From Uloborus plumipes (lineage: Eukaryota; Arthropoda; Arachnida; Araneae; Uloboridae), in the NCBI GenBank assembly GCA_038373865.1, contig JAXGGA010001071.1, forward strand, positions 106,836 to 170,835: 64,000 bases of DNA, written 5' to 3'. The position numbers and the translations under genes are program-made. The notes beneath the pieces are model-generated. The model worked only from the letters and a program-made list of their open reading frames with translations, had not been told where the DNA came from and did no database searches. The number at the start of each line of letters is the position of its first letter. Position 1 is the stretch's first letter. Shown piece after piece: positions 10,205-22,849 of this stretch.

Positions 10205-11815
10205 ATAATCTTTAAATAAGTTAAAAAAACTAAAAAATAAGCTTTTAGATGCACTTTTCATGCATCAACATATAATATAGTTTATAGCCTTTAGTATTAA
10301 TAATAGTATTAAATACATTACTTTTATATTTGCAAAGAACATGAATTTTATTTTCTATTCAGAGTTGCATACACACAAACAACTGAAACACTTATAACAC
10401 ATCAACATGTAATATAGTTTAGCCTTTAGTATTAATAATAGTATTAAATTCATTACTTTTATATTTGTAAAGAAGGAGAATTTTGTCTTTTATTCAGTTA
10501 CTTACATACATACGTATATACATACCTACAAAGAAACCCACATGTGAAACTAATAAAAGCGTATTGAAAATATTTATTTAGGCTAAAAGAGCAATGCTCA
10601 AATTACTCGACGCCAAAAGCAGGGTTTTAAAAAAGTATTAATGAAAGGGATTCGCATCCGTAGTTCATTGAAATATATCTACGAACAAAAACATGCAATA
10701 ATTCACCTCCATACTGTTTTTATTGCTTACAAGATGGCAGGTTTTTTAAACTGTTCAAAACAGAACGAAAAATTGTTCAAATCAAAGAGGCAAATACGGG
10801 AATGAGGTGTCCTTGCCGAGATGTTTCGAACAAAAAAGAAAGTTGTTTGATTCGACAGTTCACTCAAAAGTTATTAGTGGGGATGGGCAAGATCGACAGA
10901 CCGACATATGCATATTTCCCCCAGTTTAAAACTCTACTTTTCAATTTTTTATTTTTTGATACTTATTTATTTAATTTATTTTTGTTTTTTTTTGTACTTT
11001 GTGATATTTTTTCGATTCATTAAACTACTTTTAACGTCTTTATTCAACCATTTTTTTTTACTTTAACGGAAAAATTGGCTCAAAAAAGAGGATAAAAGTT
11101 AAAAAAAAAAAAAAACTGTAAGAGGCCTTGTAGTCTTCGGTTAATGGTTGGTCTAAGAGCCAAAACGAAGACCTTCCCACTATGTTGGATTTGACCTGTT
11201 CATCTCCATTGTCCTATGACACATTTACTTTTTCCGAACGAAATTGGAATGTTTTACTTCTTCCTCTCATTTTTCGTAAGGTGGCATATTCAAGCCCTAA
11301 AACTGCGAATTAAAATAAAATCTAAATTGAGTTGTAACAGCCTCCAGCTTTAAAGATTTTCAGGAAAGTTATAGGCATGAACTGAAGTTATAAAATTGTA
11401 AAAAAATCATGAAATCGATAGCCGGAAAACTAAGTATTTTTCATAGAAAACCTTCTATTTTATGAAACTCTTTTTAATACACTTTTATTAGTTTCACATG
11501 TAGGTTTGTTTGTATGTATGTATGTATGTATGTATGTATGTATGTATGTATGTATGTGTATGTATCTAACTCTTAATGAAAGATAAAACGCACGTTCTTG
11601 AAAAATATAAAAGTAATATATTTAATACTATTATTAATACTAAAGGCTAAACTATGTTACATGTTGATGTGTTATAAGTGCATGTAAACTTAGCGGATAT
11701 TCAATAGTTTTGAAAAACTTCTTTTTAGTTTGATTAACTCTAAAAGCGTATTTTTTAGTTTTTTAAAACTATATTCAGGATTAATTTCATAATAATTAAG
11801 CTTTTACTGTATTTC
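10205..11815. mobile_element. Foldback element with about 380 bp arms
   Basis: The left arm (about 10205-10585) contains TTTAGCCTTTAGTATTAATA, ACTTTTATATTTG and CACATGTGAAACTAATAAAA. The right arm (about 11470-11815) holds their reverse complements. The left arm contains an internal direct duplication of about 150 bases (near 10268 and 10400). The spacer of about 880 bases shows nothing recognisable apart from A and T runs. A (GTAT)n array fills part of the right arm at 11512-11566. Class is not clear from the ends. Confidence 0.72.
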
Positions 11816-12854
11816 AACAGTTTGGCAAGTTCCTAACAATATCAATCCTATTGTTGATGATGTGGCAAAATCATTTTGTGAAGCAGAAAGGATAAACAGC
11901 TGCATAAACTACGTAATTAATGGATTGAAAGTGACATTTTTTCATCAGACAATTACTTTATTACCTTTTGTACCATTACTGTGCTCATAATACCTATTAT
12001 AGTACTTTAATAACTTAGCACGACATCATGAAGGAAGCATTTGGATGCCGTCTCATTAATTATTCTTGAGCACCATTGTCGTTAAGAATGTAATACATTT
12101 GCGATAATGATTTTCCTTAAATAATTTATGCATATACATTGCACTTAGGATAAAACAATACAGCGTACTGTAAGTGATAATCATCTGCTATAATAGCTGG
12201 GGGTGACAATTAAGCAATCTGAATAAATTAAGAGGTACACAACATAAGTTTTTCGCTTCGCTTGGCACGTTTGTTTTTGGAAAGATGTCACAAACCGATC
12301 GAGATTAACGAAATAAAAAAAATCACTGTTTTGGTATGCATGGTGTACTACAAAATGGTCTTCTACTTAAAAAAGAATTACATTTAATAAAAAAGATTTT
12401 ACTGCTGAAATTGTACATCTTTATGCGTACATGTGCGTAATGAATTGTTTATGTATATTGTCATGTATATTGAAACAAAATATTGTTTATATATACATGA
12501 CGAAAATTCGTTTGTAAATTACATCACTCTTTGAAGTGATTATTCATGAAAAGAAAGAGAGAGAGAGAGAGAATTAGCTATCATAAAGTGGTTTTACTGT
12601 GTTTAGGGAAGAAATCACATTACCATCATTATACAGTCAAATCTTACGAACTTGGTTTTCAATTTTTCTATACACCGAGCTCATCCAGCATGCATTCGGT
12701 CTACATCAAGTCAAGTTTTTGAGACTCTACTGTAATAACAATATCTTTATTCCTTCAACACCACGTATATTGATATTCCTAAATTTAGATTCTATAGATA
12801 ATCAAATAAATACGAAAAACGATACTGTTTCAAAACACCTCAGTCAAAAATTAC
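11816..12854. other. AT-rich intron, no gene seen
   Basis: This is intron between the Ig exons at 1203 and 12855. It contains a short (GA)n run at about 12556-12573 and otherwise no repeat or coding signal that I can support. Confidence 0.6.
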
Positions 12855-12982
12855 CTCTTGGTCATTTAAGTACCAGTGCAGTTCGGGAGCAGGTTCTGTC
12901 TGTGGTGATGAGCAGTTTACATTTATGAAGTCTCCAACTTTGTAGTGGGATTGACTGCCTGTTATAATTGGTCCTTCACGTG
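12855..12982 (-). CDS. Beat-like exon: N-terminal half of Ig2, second copy
   Basis: The acceptor TTTTATCAACAG ends at 12983 and the donor GTAATT starts at 12854. The exon is 128 bp, phase 1 in (completes an Ala codon) and phase 0 out. It reads REGPIITGSQSHYKVGDFIN, then VNCSSPQTEPAPELHWYLND, then QE. It is a paralogue of the 14166-14033 exon: P-I-I-x-G-x(4)-Y-x-VGD-x-I/V-N-V-x-C and LHWYLND against LAWYING, in the same phases. NCSS gives a sequon. It lies 244 bp downstream of the first Ig2 copy and 11.65 kb from its own partner exon at 1203. Acceptor and donor look normal, so I read it as functional rather than a relic. Confidence 0.9.
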
Positions 12983-13226
12983 CTGTTGATAAAATAAAAT
13001 ATAAAGTTAGATAAAGATAGATCACGTATTTCATTTTTAAGACATTAAAAATAAGTTTTTAAGTTGAAATGACATTCAAACTTTCACAAGTGAACTTTAC
13101 TTGTAATTCTCAGTTATAAAAACTATTTGTTTGAAAATAATTGTTTCTGTACGCAGCAATAAATGGCAAATAAAATTCTGTAGTAGTAATAAAAGGAATG
13201 AAAATGAGTTAAATCCTCCAGCTTAC

Positions 13227-13449
13227 CCATTGGACTTCCTGGCTGTGACTGTTCAGGGTCTCTTTCTCCTACCACTAGCTCCTCACTGGCCGTGGAGTAG
13301 GTCTGGCTGACTGTGGCTGTGCATCGTAGTGTGATGGCCCCTTGAGACAGATCACGGTCTCGAACTCCAAAAATAAGTCCTAGGGATGACGTCTGCAATC
13401 CTCCCTGGTGGTTTTCGATCGGATAGGACCGCTCCATTGGTAAGTCAGC
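13227..13449 (-). CDS. Beat-like exon: C-terminal half of Ig2, first copy
   Basis: The acceptor TTTCATACTAG ends at 13450 and the donor GTAAGC begins at 13226. The exon is 223 bp, phase 0 in and phase 1 out. It reads ADLPMERSYPIENHQGGLQT, then SSLGLIFGVRDRDLSQGAIT, then LRCTATVSQTYSTASEELVV, then GERDPEQSQPGSPMG across the splice. LGLIF and ITLRCTATVSQTY are Beat Ig2 signatures; the Cys in LRCTA pairs with NVTC of the previous exon. The tail after SEELVV is polar and Pro/Ser/Gln-rich, like a linker. The exon stays open to the donor: the first in-frame continuation is the 12982 exon, 244 bp away, which starts another Ig domain. Confidence 0.9.
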
Positions 13450-13756
13450 CTAGTATGAAATAAATCTGTATGATAGGCTTATTTATCTGTAAGATAGGCG
13501 TAGAAGAAGGTGCAAATAGTAATTTTATGATGACTAAGAATATACATTTTATGTAAACTATTACCATTAACAGATTTGTTGGTGTCACAATCTTCCCGAT
13601 ATCTTTTCTAACAATTAAATTAGATATTAGTTCACATAACTTTTTAGGGGTGCATATTTGTATGTATGGATCGTCCGATACTGAATCCAAGTCTTTTCCA
13701 ATTGGATACCTACAAGCCATTGTGATTGTTTGTTTTACCTTTAACAAATATCTGTA

Positions 13757-13994
13757 CCTCAGAACCAGACCAACGTAAGTCCATTTTCGTCATTTTTCAG
13801 TAGAGGGTGAAGATGATTGTCGAATACATGCAAAGGATGGGACTCGCGCTCTTTTCACGCTGCTAAATAATTGTGAAGGAATTTGTTTTATAGAATACCG
13901 TTCTTATGGGTCGATGCAGAATAAGATTCTACATACAATTCACTAATAAAGTGAAAATCGCCATTTTTGGACTTACGTCGCTCTGGTTCTGAGG
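13757..13994. mobile_element. mariner-type MITE, 238 bp, inside the Ig2 intron
   Basis: Inverted ends CCTCAGAACCAGACCAACGT and its partner ending TCTGGTTCTGAGG extend for about 40 bases with a few mismatches, flanked by TA at 13755-13756 and 13995-13996. It makes up 238 of the 583 bases between the two exons of the first Ig2 copy. Confidence 0.88.
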
Positions 13995-14032
13995 TATAGA
14001 TATGTTGACTCACTCTGACATAAATACCTCAC

Positions 14033-14166
14033 CTTTTTGCCATTAATATACCAAGCGAGTTTGGCAGCAGGTCTTGAAGGCCCAGCTCTACACGTGACGT
14101 TGACGGTGTCACCTACTTCATAACGCGGTTGCACACCCAAAATTGATGGATCTTCTTGTGGAAGTA
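14033..14166 (-). CDS. Beat-like exon: N-terminal half of Ig2, first copy
   Basis: The acceptor TTTATTTTAG ends at 14167 and the donor GTGAGG starts at 14032. The exon is 134 bp, phase 1 in (completes a Val codon) and phase 0 out. It reads LPQEDPSILGVQPRYEVGDT, then VNVTCRAGPSRPAAKLAWYI, then NGKK. The pattern P-x-I-x-G-x(4)-RY-x-VGD-x-V-x-V-x-C followed by LAWYING is the opening half of the Beat second Ig domain, with Cys in NVTC and Trp in AWYI. NVT is a sequon. It joins in frame to the 13449 exon across a 583 bp intron, 238 bp of which is a mariner MITE. Confidence 0.9.
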
Positions 14167-15480
14167 CTAAAATAAATCAAATATTTAATTACTTTTTGGT
14201 GTAGAACCATAATAAGAAAAATAAAATGTTATTATTAGTGTAATTTAGGACATGTCCGATCATACCTCGACGAGAAGAAAAAAACCCCACCATTTATTAT
14301 GTTGAAAAGTACATTAATTTTAACAGCATGAGGACTCTTAATGTTTTAATAGTAAATTTTTATGATTGTAATCTGAGAAACGTTATTAACCCACACATGA
14401 CCTGAGCAATAATTCACAAATAATATTAATTTGCAAGCCCCGATATATCATTGAATTCCCATCTTTGACAGAGCCATTAAAGTAAGAAATTAGCATCATG
14501 CTTTTATTCTAATTTCCAAATTAAATCAAAATTCATCGTAGTATTTCGAGTTATCAGTTGAATTATATCCCAATCAACTTTCCAACAAAGCTTTTACTTC
14601 TTCCGTTGTTTCAGGGTCAGTAGTTTGAGGGTACGATAATTATATTCAAGACTTTCACTTTAATAAAAGTCATGCTGCACGCTTAAATTCGTCAATTAAA
14701 TGACGTCAACTATATAATTATACTTTAGCTCTTTAAAAGAATATCTAGTATCAATTCTTTATTTCAATGCTAGTAGATGGCAGCACCAATTCCACTATAA
14801 ATGATGGTATTCAATAAACTGGTATTTGCTTTCATTAAATAAATTGAGAACTTTCGTTTAAGACCTTCATCCTCAAATACAATGTTAAAACAAAATGCAA
14901 GATGTTCGATTTTTTGTAAATCAATCTAATAATGCTGCAGAAAAGCATTTCCGATAATGCATTTCCCACCCCAAAGTCCTGAAAGAGTTAGCTAAAACAT
15001 CCTTTGGATGTCTAAACGAAAATATGAAACACAAAAACCAGTGACAGCACACTTCTACTTTTATTGTGACCTATACTACTTAGGAAACCCAAACTCGAGT
15101 AGTTTTTATGACTACCTTATTAATGGCGGACAAGCCCGCCCTCCGTTTTAGCAAACACCACGAAATTATTAAGTCTGACTCAAACAACAAACGATGTATG
15201 GAAACACCATCTATAGATAGTTCAATAGTTTTGATACAGAGCAGGAGCCAAACAACTCTTATTCCAGTACTCCAGTACCCCCCAGAGGCATTGATTTGCA
15301 ATGGGAATTTGGAGGGACCACGACTGCTTTCAAGTGCAGCATTCACCATTATCAAACATGAAATGTCTTTTGTTAGTATATCGAATCCACTATTACGAAT
15401 TCCGTGTCTAGTCGATAAGGGAGGGGGGGGGGGGTCAAAAATGTTGAAAAAAAAAATTACATCATTTGCGAACAGCCTCT
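14167..15480. other. AT-rich intron, no gene seen
   Basis: Intron between the Ig1 and Ig2 exons. A run of about 13 G lies at 15421-15434. Open frames near 15100-15480 overlap on both strands and have no recognisable domain. Confidence 0.55.
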
Positions 15481-15499
15481 AATAGCACAGTGACTAAAA

Positions 15500-15860
15500 T
15501 GGGAGAGTTGCGTGAAAGTCGCATTACGGACACTTATGAGTTCTTGCCATGTAACTGTCACAAGATATCACAAACAAGTCGCTAATAGGTTGCAACGACT
15601 CAACGAGTGCTAATCCGCGGCGACGTCTCAGAGTGACGTTGCAGTGATGTCTTCGTAATGTTACATAGCGACCTATAATGAATTCTTGCAGAGACGTTGT
15701 GGTGAAGTCGCATAAAGCAGATCTCAAGGATGCCATGGTAGACCCCTGTGAGTGGTTACGATATCGTCACTTTGTTATTGTGACCATTGTGACGTCCATA
15801 TTACTTAGCAGTGACATGTTGCAATATAAGGGTGTTTACAGTTTTCGTTGCAATTTTAAG
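15500..15860. repeat. GC-richer block with GACGT/GTCAC motifs, possible decayed MITE
   Basis: The block is dense in GTCGC, GACGT and GTGAC motifs, unlike its surroundings. Loosely inverted ends, TTGCGTGAAAGTC near 15508 and TTTTCGTTGC near 15845 (minus), suggest a decayed TIR element. I see no clean target duplication. Confidence 0.35.
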
Positions 15861-16739
15861 CTTACTTCGTAAATTTGTCTTTATGCTACTACCGGAATTG
15901 TGAAAATTATGTTAAAAATTAGAAACGGTTTGAAAGCTGTAGAATATTTTCCGATGATTATTTAATTTAAATGCAACACACAATTTTTTACTTGTTATTT
16001 TTATTTTCAGATCATACTATTTACTCTTTCTTTCGCTGCATTGCTGATTTTGATGTAATTTGGTTTATTGTAAAAACAAACACTCCGCATGCGTGAAACT
16101 GTCAGGCATGTTTTTTCTCATCACTACAGAAGTGACATCAATGAAAGTGGCAAAGTAAGTGGGACAAAAACAGCTTGCTTTATCAGCTTGCAAAAAATTT
16201 TAAAAAAAAAGTTTGTCTATGCGTAGCAATGTAATGTCTTTCGCATCCAGTTTTCACACAAAGGCATTTAATAATAAACAAATGAGTTAATTAGTGTTTC
16301 TTTTAAGTGAAAAGTTCTGTTTTTTTACGATTAACAATATACCAATTCTATTTCAATAACCATAGTTTGTTAAATATGGGATTTTCATTATCAATAAATT
16401 TTGTGAAACATGTTAATTTAAAGGAAATTTGCTCTAATATTTCTTGAAAACTAGGTGAATTCGGGTTGAATATCTGTGCCCCAATGTCTGCTGTTTGGAG
16501 TAAAAAAATATTCTTCATTTGATTCAAGGAGTTCAAAAACCAGCCACCTCTTTTGGTAAACCCAAGGCTTATTTTATGAGCAGTATAAGAAATTAAGAAT
16601 GTATTCTTAACTATGCAATTTATTGCATGAATCATACGGATATAGCTTTTAAAATTGTGTCCGGGAAGAGCTCCGCATAATACTAACACCTCAAATAAAC
16701 GAATCCAACGAAATAAAAGCAAAACAAAAAAAAAATCCC
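15861..16739. other. AT-rich intron, no gene seen
   Basis: The 160-codon minus open frame at 16348-16830 has low-complexity composition and no recognisable domain. I do not support it as a gene. Confidence 0.5.
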
Positions 16740-16847
16740 CCAATTTTATCATCTCTCTTATCACTATTACCCATGTTTTAATAAGATTAGTAGAGACCTG
16801 ACGCATGTGCAAATTCGACGAAGGTCGCAAGATAAAATATCAAACAG
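16740..16847 (+). repeat. Dispersed repeat R1, copy a
   Basis: The core AGACCTGACGCATG followed by GCAAAT and GAAGGTCGCA recurs at 17435-17545 and 29195-29310, in the same orientation. Class unknown. Confidence 0.6.
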
Positions 16848-16850
16848 TAT

Positions 16851-17434
<584 letters not shown>

Positions 17435-17545
17435 ACTTCTCGTTGCTTTCCCCCCCTATTTCGAGAAAATCCGAGAGACTCGGCGCGTGCGCAAATGAGG
17501 CGGAGGTCGCACGAAAAAACTTTAGACAGTAAAGGTTTCTGTAAA
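17435..17545 (+). repeat. Dispersed repeat R1, copy b
   Basis: GAGACTCGGCGCGTGCGCAA followed by GGCGGAGGTCGCACGA and AGACAGTAAA parallels copies a and c. This copy is the most GC-rich of the three. Confidence 0.6.
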
Positions 17546-17950
17546 ACATTGTGCATGTTGTTACTATGGGAGGAAACTTCGCATTAAAATAACTTTTAAT
17601 CTTTCTTATGTATGATTGATTTTTATGCTTGCTTGAAGCAAAGCTTTGAAGCAAAGCAGTGAAGCAAAGCATTAATGCAAAGAGGTGTAAGTGGGAAAAA
17701 TAAAAATTTGGATGTAGGTCATGCGAAAAGTAGGAGCATCTGTCACCTCTTTTGGAGCAAGATACCGCAATAGTATGCATGGCACATGCTGCAATACAAC
17801 ATAATTTAGAGCAACTTTTCAATGCAATGCTACCTATAATTAGAACTCTACGCACGGTTTACATAAAACTTTAGTCCATTTACATCTCATTGCTTTTGTC
17901 TCAATTCAGAATGATCTCCGTTCTTAATTTTCGCGTTAAATACAATTGTA

Positions 17951-18176
17951 CTGTATACCATAAATTGATTTTTTAAACAAGTTGTTTACATTAAAGATGT
18001 AATTTATGAATTGGAACGGTTTAATTTAACCTTAAATGAAAATTGATGTTTTATTCTAGAACGCTGTATACCATAAATTGATTTTTTAAACAAGTTGTTT
18101 ACATTAAAGATGTAATTTATGAATTGGAACGGTTTAATTTAACCTTAAATGAAAATTGATGTTTTATTCTAGAACG
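17951..18176. repeat. Perfect 113 bp tandem duplication
   Basis: Bases 17951-18063 and 18064-18176 are identical as far as I can read, starting CTGTATACCATAAATTGATT and ending TTCTAGAACG. The exactness implies a very recent event or an assembly artefact. Confidence 0.93.
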
Positions 18177-19598
18177 CTGTTTACAAAAGTTCTTGGCTCT
18201 TAAGATATTTGCAGAATATGAACAGGTCTTGCAATTTTTATGGTAAAGGCATTTTAGAACAAGATAGACTGTTAATAAAAGAACAATGCCATTTTTGATA
18301 TTGGAATTCCTAAGAGGAGAATAGTTCTGAACTACTAAACAGTTCAAGACTTCAGGAAGCGATCTGCAGCGTTTTGCTACAAGTTTATTTCATTAATTTT
18401 GAAGTCGCGTGGCATTCTGACAGCCAACAAGACATAAATAACAGATTTTATTCGACGAGACGCAAAACTAAACGCTCCGAAAAGCTAACCGCGCGCACTA
18501 AATCACGTGCATAAAAATCATAATGTTCCTTGTCTCGAAGACTATCCGAAGATATTTTCATATCCCGTACTACCTGGAATCCCCTCCTCGCTTGCTGACT
18601 GGAGTTTCGGCTTTTGAATTTTATTTTCCGGCCCAACTTATCGTAAAAGTTTATTGCAAAGCAACTGATTTGTCCCGGACTTAAATCTGGTAAGGAAAGC
18701 GGCGGAAAGTTTTGTTTATTTTGTTTCTCGCCGAAGACCGATAAGCGATGCTTTTTTATCGATGAAATATCTCGTGTGGGATTCTCTCTATCGATGAAAT
18801 ACCTTGAGGAGGGAAGGACTTGAGGCGACTTACCCAGATTTAGATTCTACCGAGAGAAGTTTTGTTTTTTTCCTTTTCCTCTCGTGAAATCATTGGACAA
18901 GCCGATAGACTAATATCCTGAAAGGCATTGAGCAACTTGAGCTTAAAGTTTTTTGGGATTTTTGAGGAAGTGCGATAAGGAAACAGATTACTCGCATCTG
19001 ATAGTCGATTTTCGAGTAAGAGATCTCATCAATAAAATAGTATGCAGGATTTGGGGAAAGATATCTGGTTTGGAAACAAACGCTTTGCGTTTGCTTTAAT
19101 TTTAATGGCACTTGAGTATGAATAATTACAGAGCATTTCGATGTTGTTTCTTGATCAAAAAGGTTTTTAACTGTAACACTAATAATAACTTCTGTCTCGC
19201 ATAAACATATTTTTTATGTTATGCAAACTTTATTAAAAAATGAATGGCCTTTTGTCGAACATAAGTGCGGTCAGAGTAGTTAAGGTGAGAAAAACGGCAC
19301 TATAAATGTACAAATTTTCAATAAATTGCAGGCGAGTTTGCTGGATGAATTTACACCAACAAGCTCATTTTTCTACAAAGAAAAAGGGTTCCTTGAAATC
19401 AGCATGCATGCGTTTGCAATTTTTGCAAGTTTATGCATTTATAAAACGCGTTTCTTACATTACATGCTTTATTCTCCAAAAAACGACTGAAGAGTATTAC
19501 CATCTTTTGAAACTTTTCCAACAAACTAACAAATCAAGCTGGTCTCAGAACAAAGTCACAAAATATTCCATCTACCTTTAGACATGTGTCGTTGCTCT
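18177..19598. other. Intron; GC-richer unique block at 18430-18870
   Basis: The block 18430-18870 has motifs such as CGCGCGCAC, two ATCGATGAAAT boxes (near 18758 and 18792) and no sign of terminal repeats. It is a candidate conserved noncoding element; no exon signal with Ig or signal-peptide character is visible. The rest is AT-rich without recognisable features. Confidence 0.35.
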
Positions 19599-19602
19599 TT
19601 AA

Positions 19603-20119
19603 CCCATTAATGCCTGACATTTTTTTTCCAAAGATATTTTGTATACTGGTTACAAATAGTGTTTAATGGACAGGAAAAGTAATTAAAAATATCATGTAAA
19701 AAATAATTTTTTTATTAAGGAGAGAAAAATCGTCCCTAAAAAATTACGATAGATCAGAGAGGGTACATACTTTTTTTACCAAAATTTTTTTCTGCCTACG
19801 ATATAATACATATCTAAAAAGACATTTTATAAGAAGACATAAAAGCAGCAATTAACATACACTGGGAAGCTGTAAATAATTTTAAAAACTTAGCTTTTTG
19901 TTCTTGAGATTGTGAACGATGTAATTCTTGATAAAGATCATATTAAAACTGCTACAGAACACACTTTATAATGGTTATGTGCTGCAATCTGTTAATAACG
20001 AATTGAAACAATACCAAGGTACTAATTGAACACTATTATTTGGTTGAAATGTTCATTTTTGGGAAATTTAGACCCATTTTTTGGACTGTCCCTAAAAAGG
20101 GGTGCTAGGTATTAATGGG
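19603..20119. mobile_element. piggyBac-type MITE, 517 bp, family 2 copy B
   Basis: Ends CCCATTAATGCCTGACA and TAGGTATTAATGGG are flanked by TTAA at 19599-19602 and 20120-20123. It lies in the same orientation as the copy at 7533 and is highly similar. Confidence 0.92.
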
Positions 20120-20123
20120 TTAA

Positions 20124-22849
20124 TTACGATCATTTTGTGTGTTTGCCCTTGTGAAAACTAAGTTAATGTAATTAAATATTTTTCAGAGCAAAAGCTCAAA
20201 ACTGCGCAGGCAAGGACCCCAGGATCAAATGTCATATTCTTATAATGCGAATGAAATTTCCACTTCTGAAAGCGTATGTTATTATTTAAGCATGGTTCTT
20301 CCTGCGCAACATTAGAGACTGATTTTATTCCAATATCCACGCCTCAGAGAGCACTAATCACGAAAACACTACAGAAATACTCGTTGAGAACTTTCTTGTT
20401 ATGTTGTACTTACATTTTGCTTTTACTTGATTAGAGTTTCTATTGAAAACAGCAGAGCAGTAGTTTTAAAATTTATTTTTTCTAAGTTACCATATTTATG
20501 GAATACTTTTTAAGTAAAACATGCTTAAGGACAGAGGAAAATATTACGAACTGTATTAATTCGACAAACAAAAAAATTGAAATTTAAAAATTAGTAAGTT
20601 AGGAGCCAATAAATGTTAATGAAAATTTTATTAAAATAAAAGTAATTATTATGAAAAAAATAGAGCTCTATATGAGTCTGTGGATTTGCAAAAGCTTTTA
20701 GGTTAATAAAAATACCTTACTTTGCCAAAAATGTAACAGCAATATATGTTTCTATACTGAAAAATATTGTTAAATAAATAAAAAATAAGTAAGACCCTTT
20801 TGAAATGAGTAAAAATTTTACATTTGACCTTGAACTTTGGCCTGCATAAGTTAAAGTTATGTACCTTGGCATGTGACAGTATTATCTTACGTATTTTAAC
20901 AAAAAAGTAAAATTAACTGCCATAAATGTAATTCAAATAGATTTGGGCCAAAATGTAAAGTTCTAAAAGTCTCACTTTTGACTGTGAAAGCAACTTTTGA
21001 TGACCTCTAAAAAGTTAAAGATGAAGATTTGTGAAAAAATGAAAGTGGCTTTTAAGGCCTCTTATGTGCAGTCTTTAAAGGTATGACTTAGAAAAATGTC
21101 AAAAATGGTCGAGCATCCTCAGCCAGTGATCCTGCATCGAATAGCCCTTACACAAGTTCTGCAGTGCAGTGCAAAAGATTCTCCAAGTTAAGGAAATAAA
21201 TCCAAAAATCTAGTTCTGAGCCGACTTATTTGCGGGAGCTGTTGCTATCTAGCATTTTGTTTAGGTAGTTTACACCCTCAGAGTACCCTAACTTGTAGCG
21301 TACTCTGCGTACTCTGATGTAATATCAGAAAAGATGTGTAGCTGTGTCTTTGCAGCTAAGTCTCGTCGATTGTACTGTTCAGGGGCCACTGAAGATGGGT
21401 AGGGCCTAAAGTTCTAAATTTTCTAAATCGGGCCCTGGAAGTTGTTGTTGGTTGGGGTTGTTTTTTCAATGTTACCGATATCAGGCGATGTCTGGCGAGC
21501 AATAAATATGGTACTGAATTAAAAAAAGTTCTATTAACAGATAACTGATATTACACTAACAGCAAAATATTTTCTTTTCCAGCAAAATATTTAAAAATAC
21601 TTTTAACCTTATTTGATTTCTAACGTTTTTAGCAAATCCCAATAAATTCAGACAATGCAATGTTCCACTTTAAAATCGAATAGGCAAGCAATTTAAAAGT
21701 TCAAAAACAAAGAAAAATATTTAAAGTAAGATAAATTGATTGATGTCGTAGTTCGAAGAAAAAAAAACAAAACGTTCGTTCTTCTCTTCACACTTCGAAG
21801 CTTCAGTACCTTTGGTAAAACCTGGATATTTTGTGGTTTTTCTTAAAAAACATAGACCTTCTTTGACCAGTTTTTGAGAGAAATTGCCTTTCCTGCTGAA
21901 ATTTTCTCTAGCGGAACATTCTTCAGTAAGCACATGAACATGGTCCATGCCTTTTCGCACTCTTTATGAAAGAACAAAGGGAAAATGTCTTCAGACTCCG
22001 CCCCTAAAGTTGCTCCTATCCCTTCACTCAACCTATAACTTGTAGCATAGGCACACAAGGCTGCAATTACCCTTCCCACTCCCTCATAGAGGATGGAGGT
22101 CAGCTGAAGGTCACTTCAGATTGCAGGGAACAGTCACTATCATCAGCTGTCACAAGAAACGTGATTTACGGAACGTGATAGATTCTTTTTTAGAAGGCAT
22201 TGTTCATTTTTCTAGAAGATCGTTTTTTCTCCACCGAGTTCACTGGATTTACACTGTAGCCTGCACGTGAGTTTCCACCTAAGTCTATTTTTAGGTGGTT
22301 TCAGAGAAAACTTAAAGGGGCTCCGTTAAAGGGGTGGGGGATGGAAGAAAGTAGAACAATGGATTCCAAGAGAAATTTCAGAGTACCATGTGCTGGATTA
22401 AGGATGAATCTTTGATTGATTTTATTTTGAAGTTATCTGAAAATGAAGGGATGTGTTTGGATGTGTGGCGATTTTTCTTTATCCGATGTTTTGCTTTTTT
22501 TTATTTTGAAAGATTTTCCGTATTTGGAAAGTAAAATTAAGGGTTATGAAAGACACTAGTTCGAAGCTGACAAGTATAAGCTTTTATGTTGAAATAATCG
22601 TTTAAATGTGGAATTGGCACTTATATTTCTTTAAAAAGTAAACAGACAAGATTCATTTAGTTATTTTTTTTTCTGATTTCTTTCCCTTAGACAATGGGAT
22701 CTCAAAATTTACAATCGACAAACTAGCTGAATGATTGGGCAGATACTCTTTAATTTACAACAAAAATAAAGATGCAGAAATACATGCATTGAAAGGAAAC
22801 CAGAAAGGCTTCAGGAACTGCAGAAGATGCTTTAATAAAGCAGAAATAC
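20124..22849. other. Intron; no gene seen
   Basis: AT-rich sequence. A GC-richer stretch at about 21950-22330 has an open minus frame but no recognisable domain, and a small hairpin (CCACCTA..TAGGTGG) at about 22275-22300. A short CAGGGGCC..GGGCCCTGG segment at about 21380-21438 recalls hAT ends, but I see no duplication. Confidence 0.45.

Noticed and set aside
16348..16830. 160-codon minus frame
   Set aside because: Low-complexity composition, no domain, overlaps repeat R1 and an AT microsatellite edge.
21380..21438. hAT element with CAGGGGCC..GGGCCCTGG ends
   Set aside because: Too short, ends not properly inverted, and no 8-base duplication.
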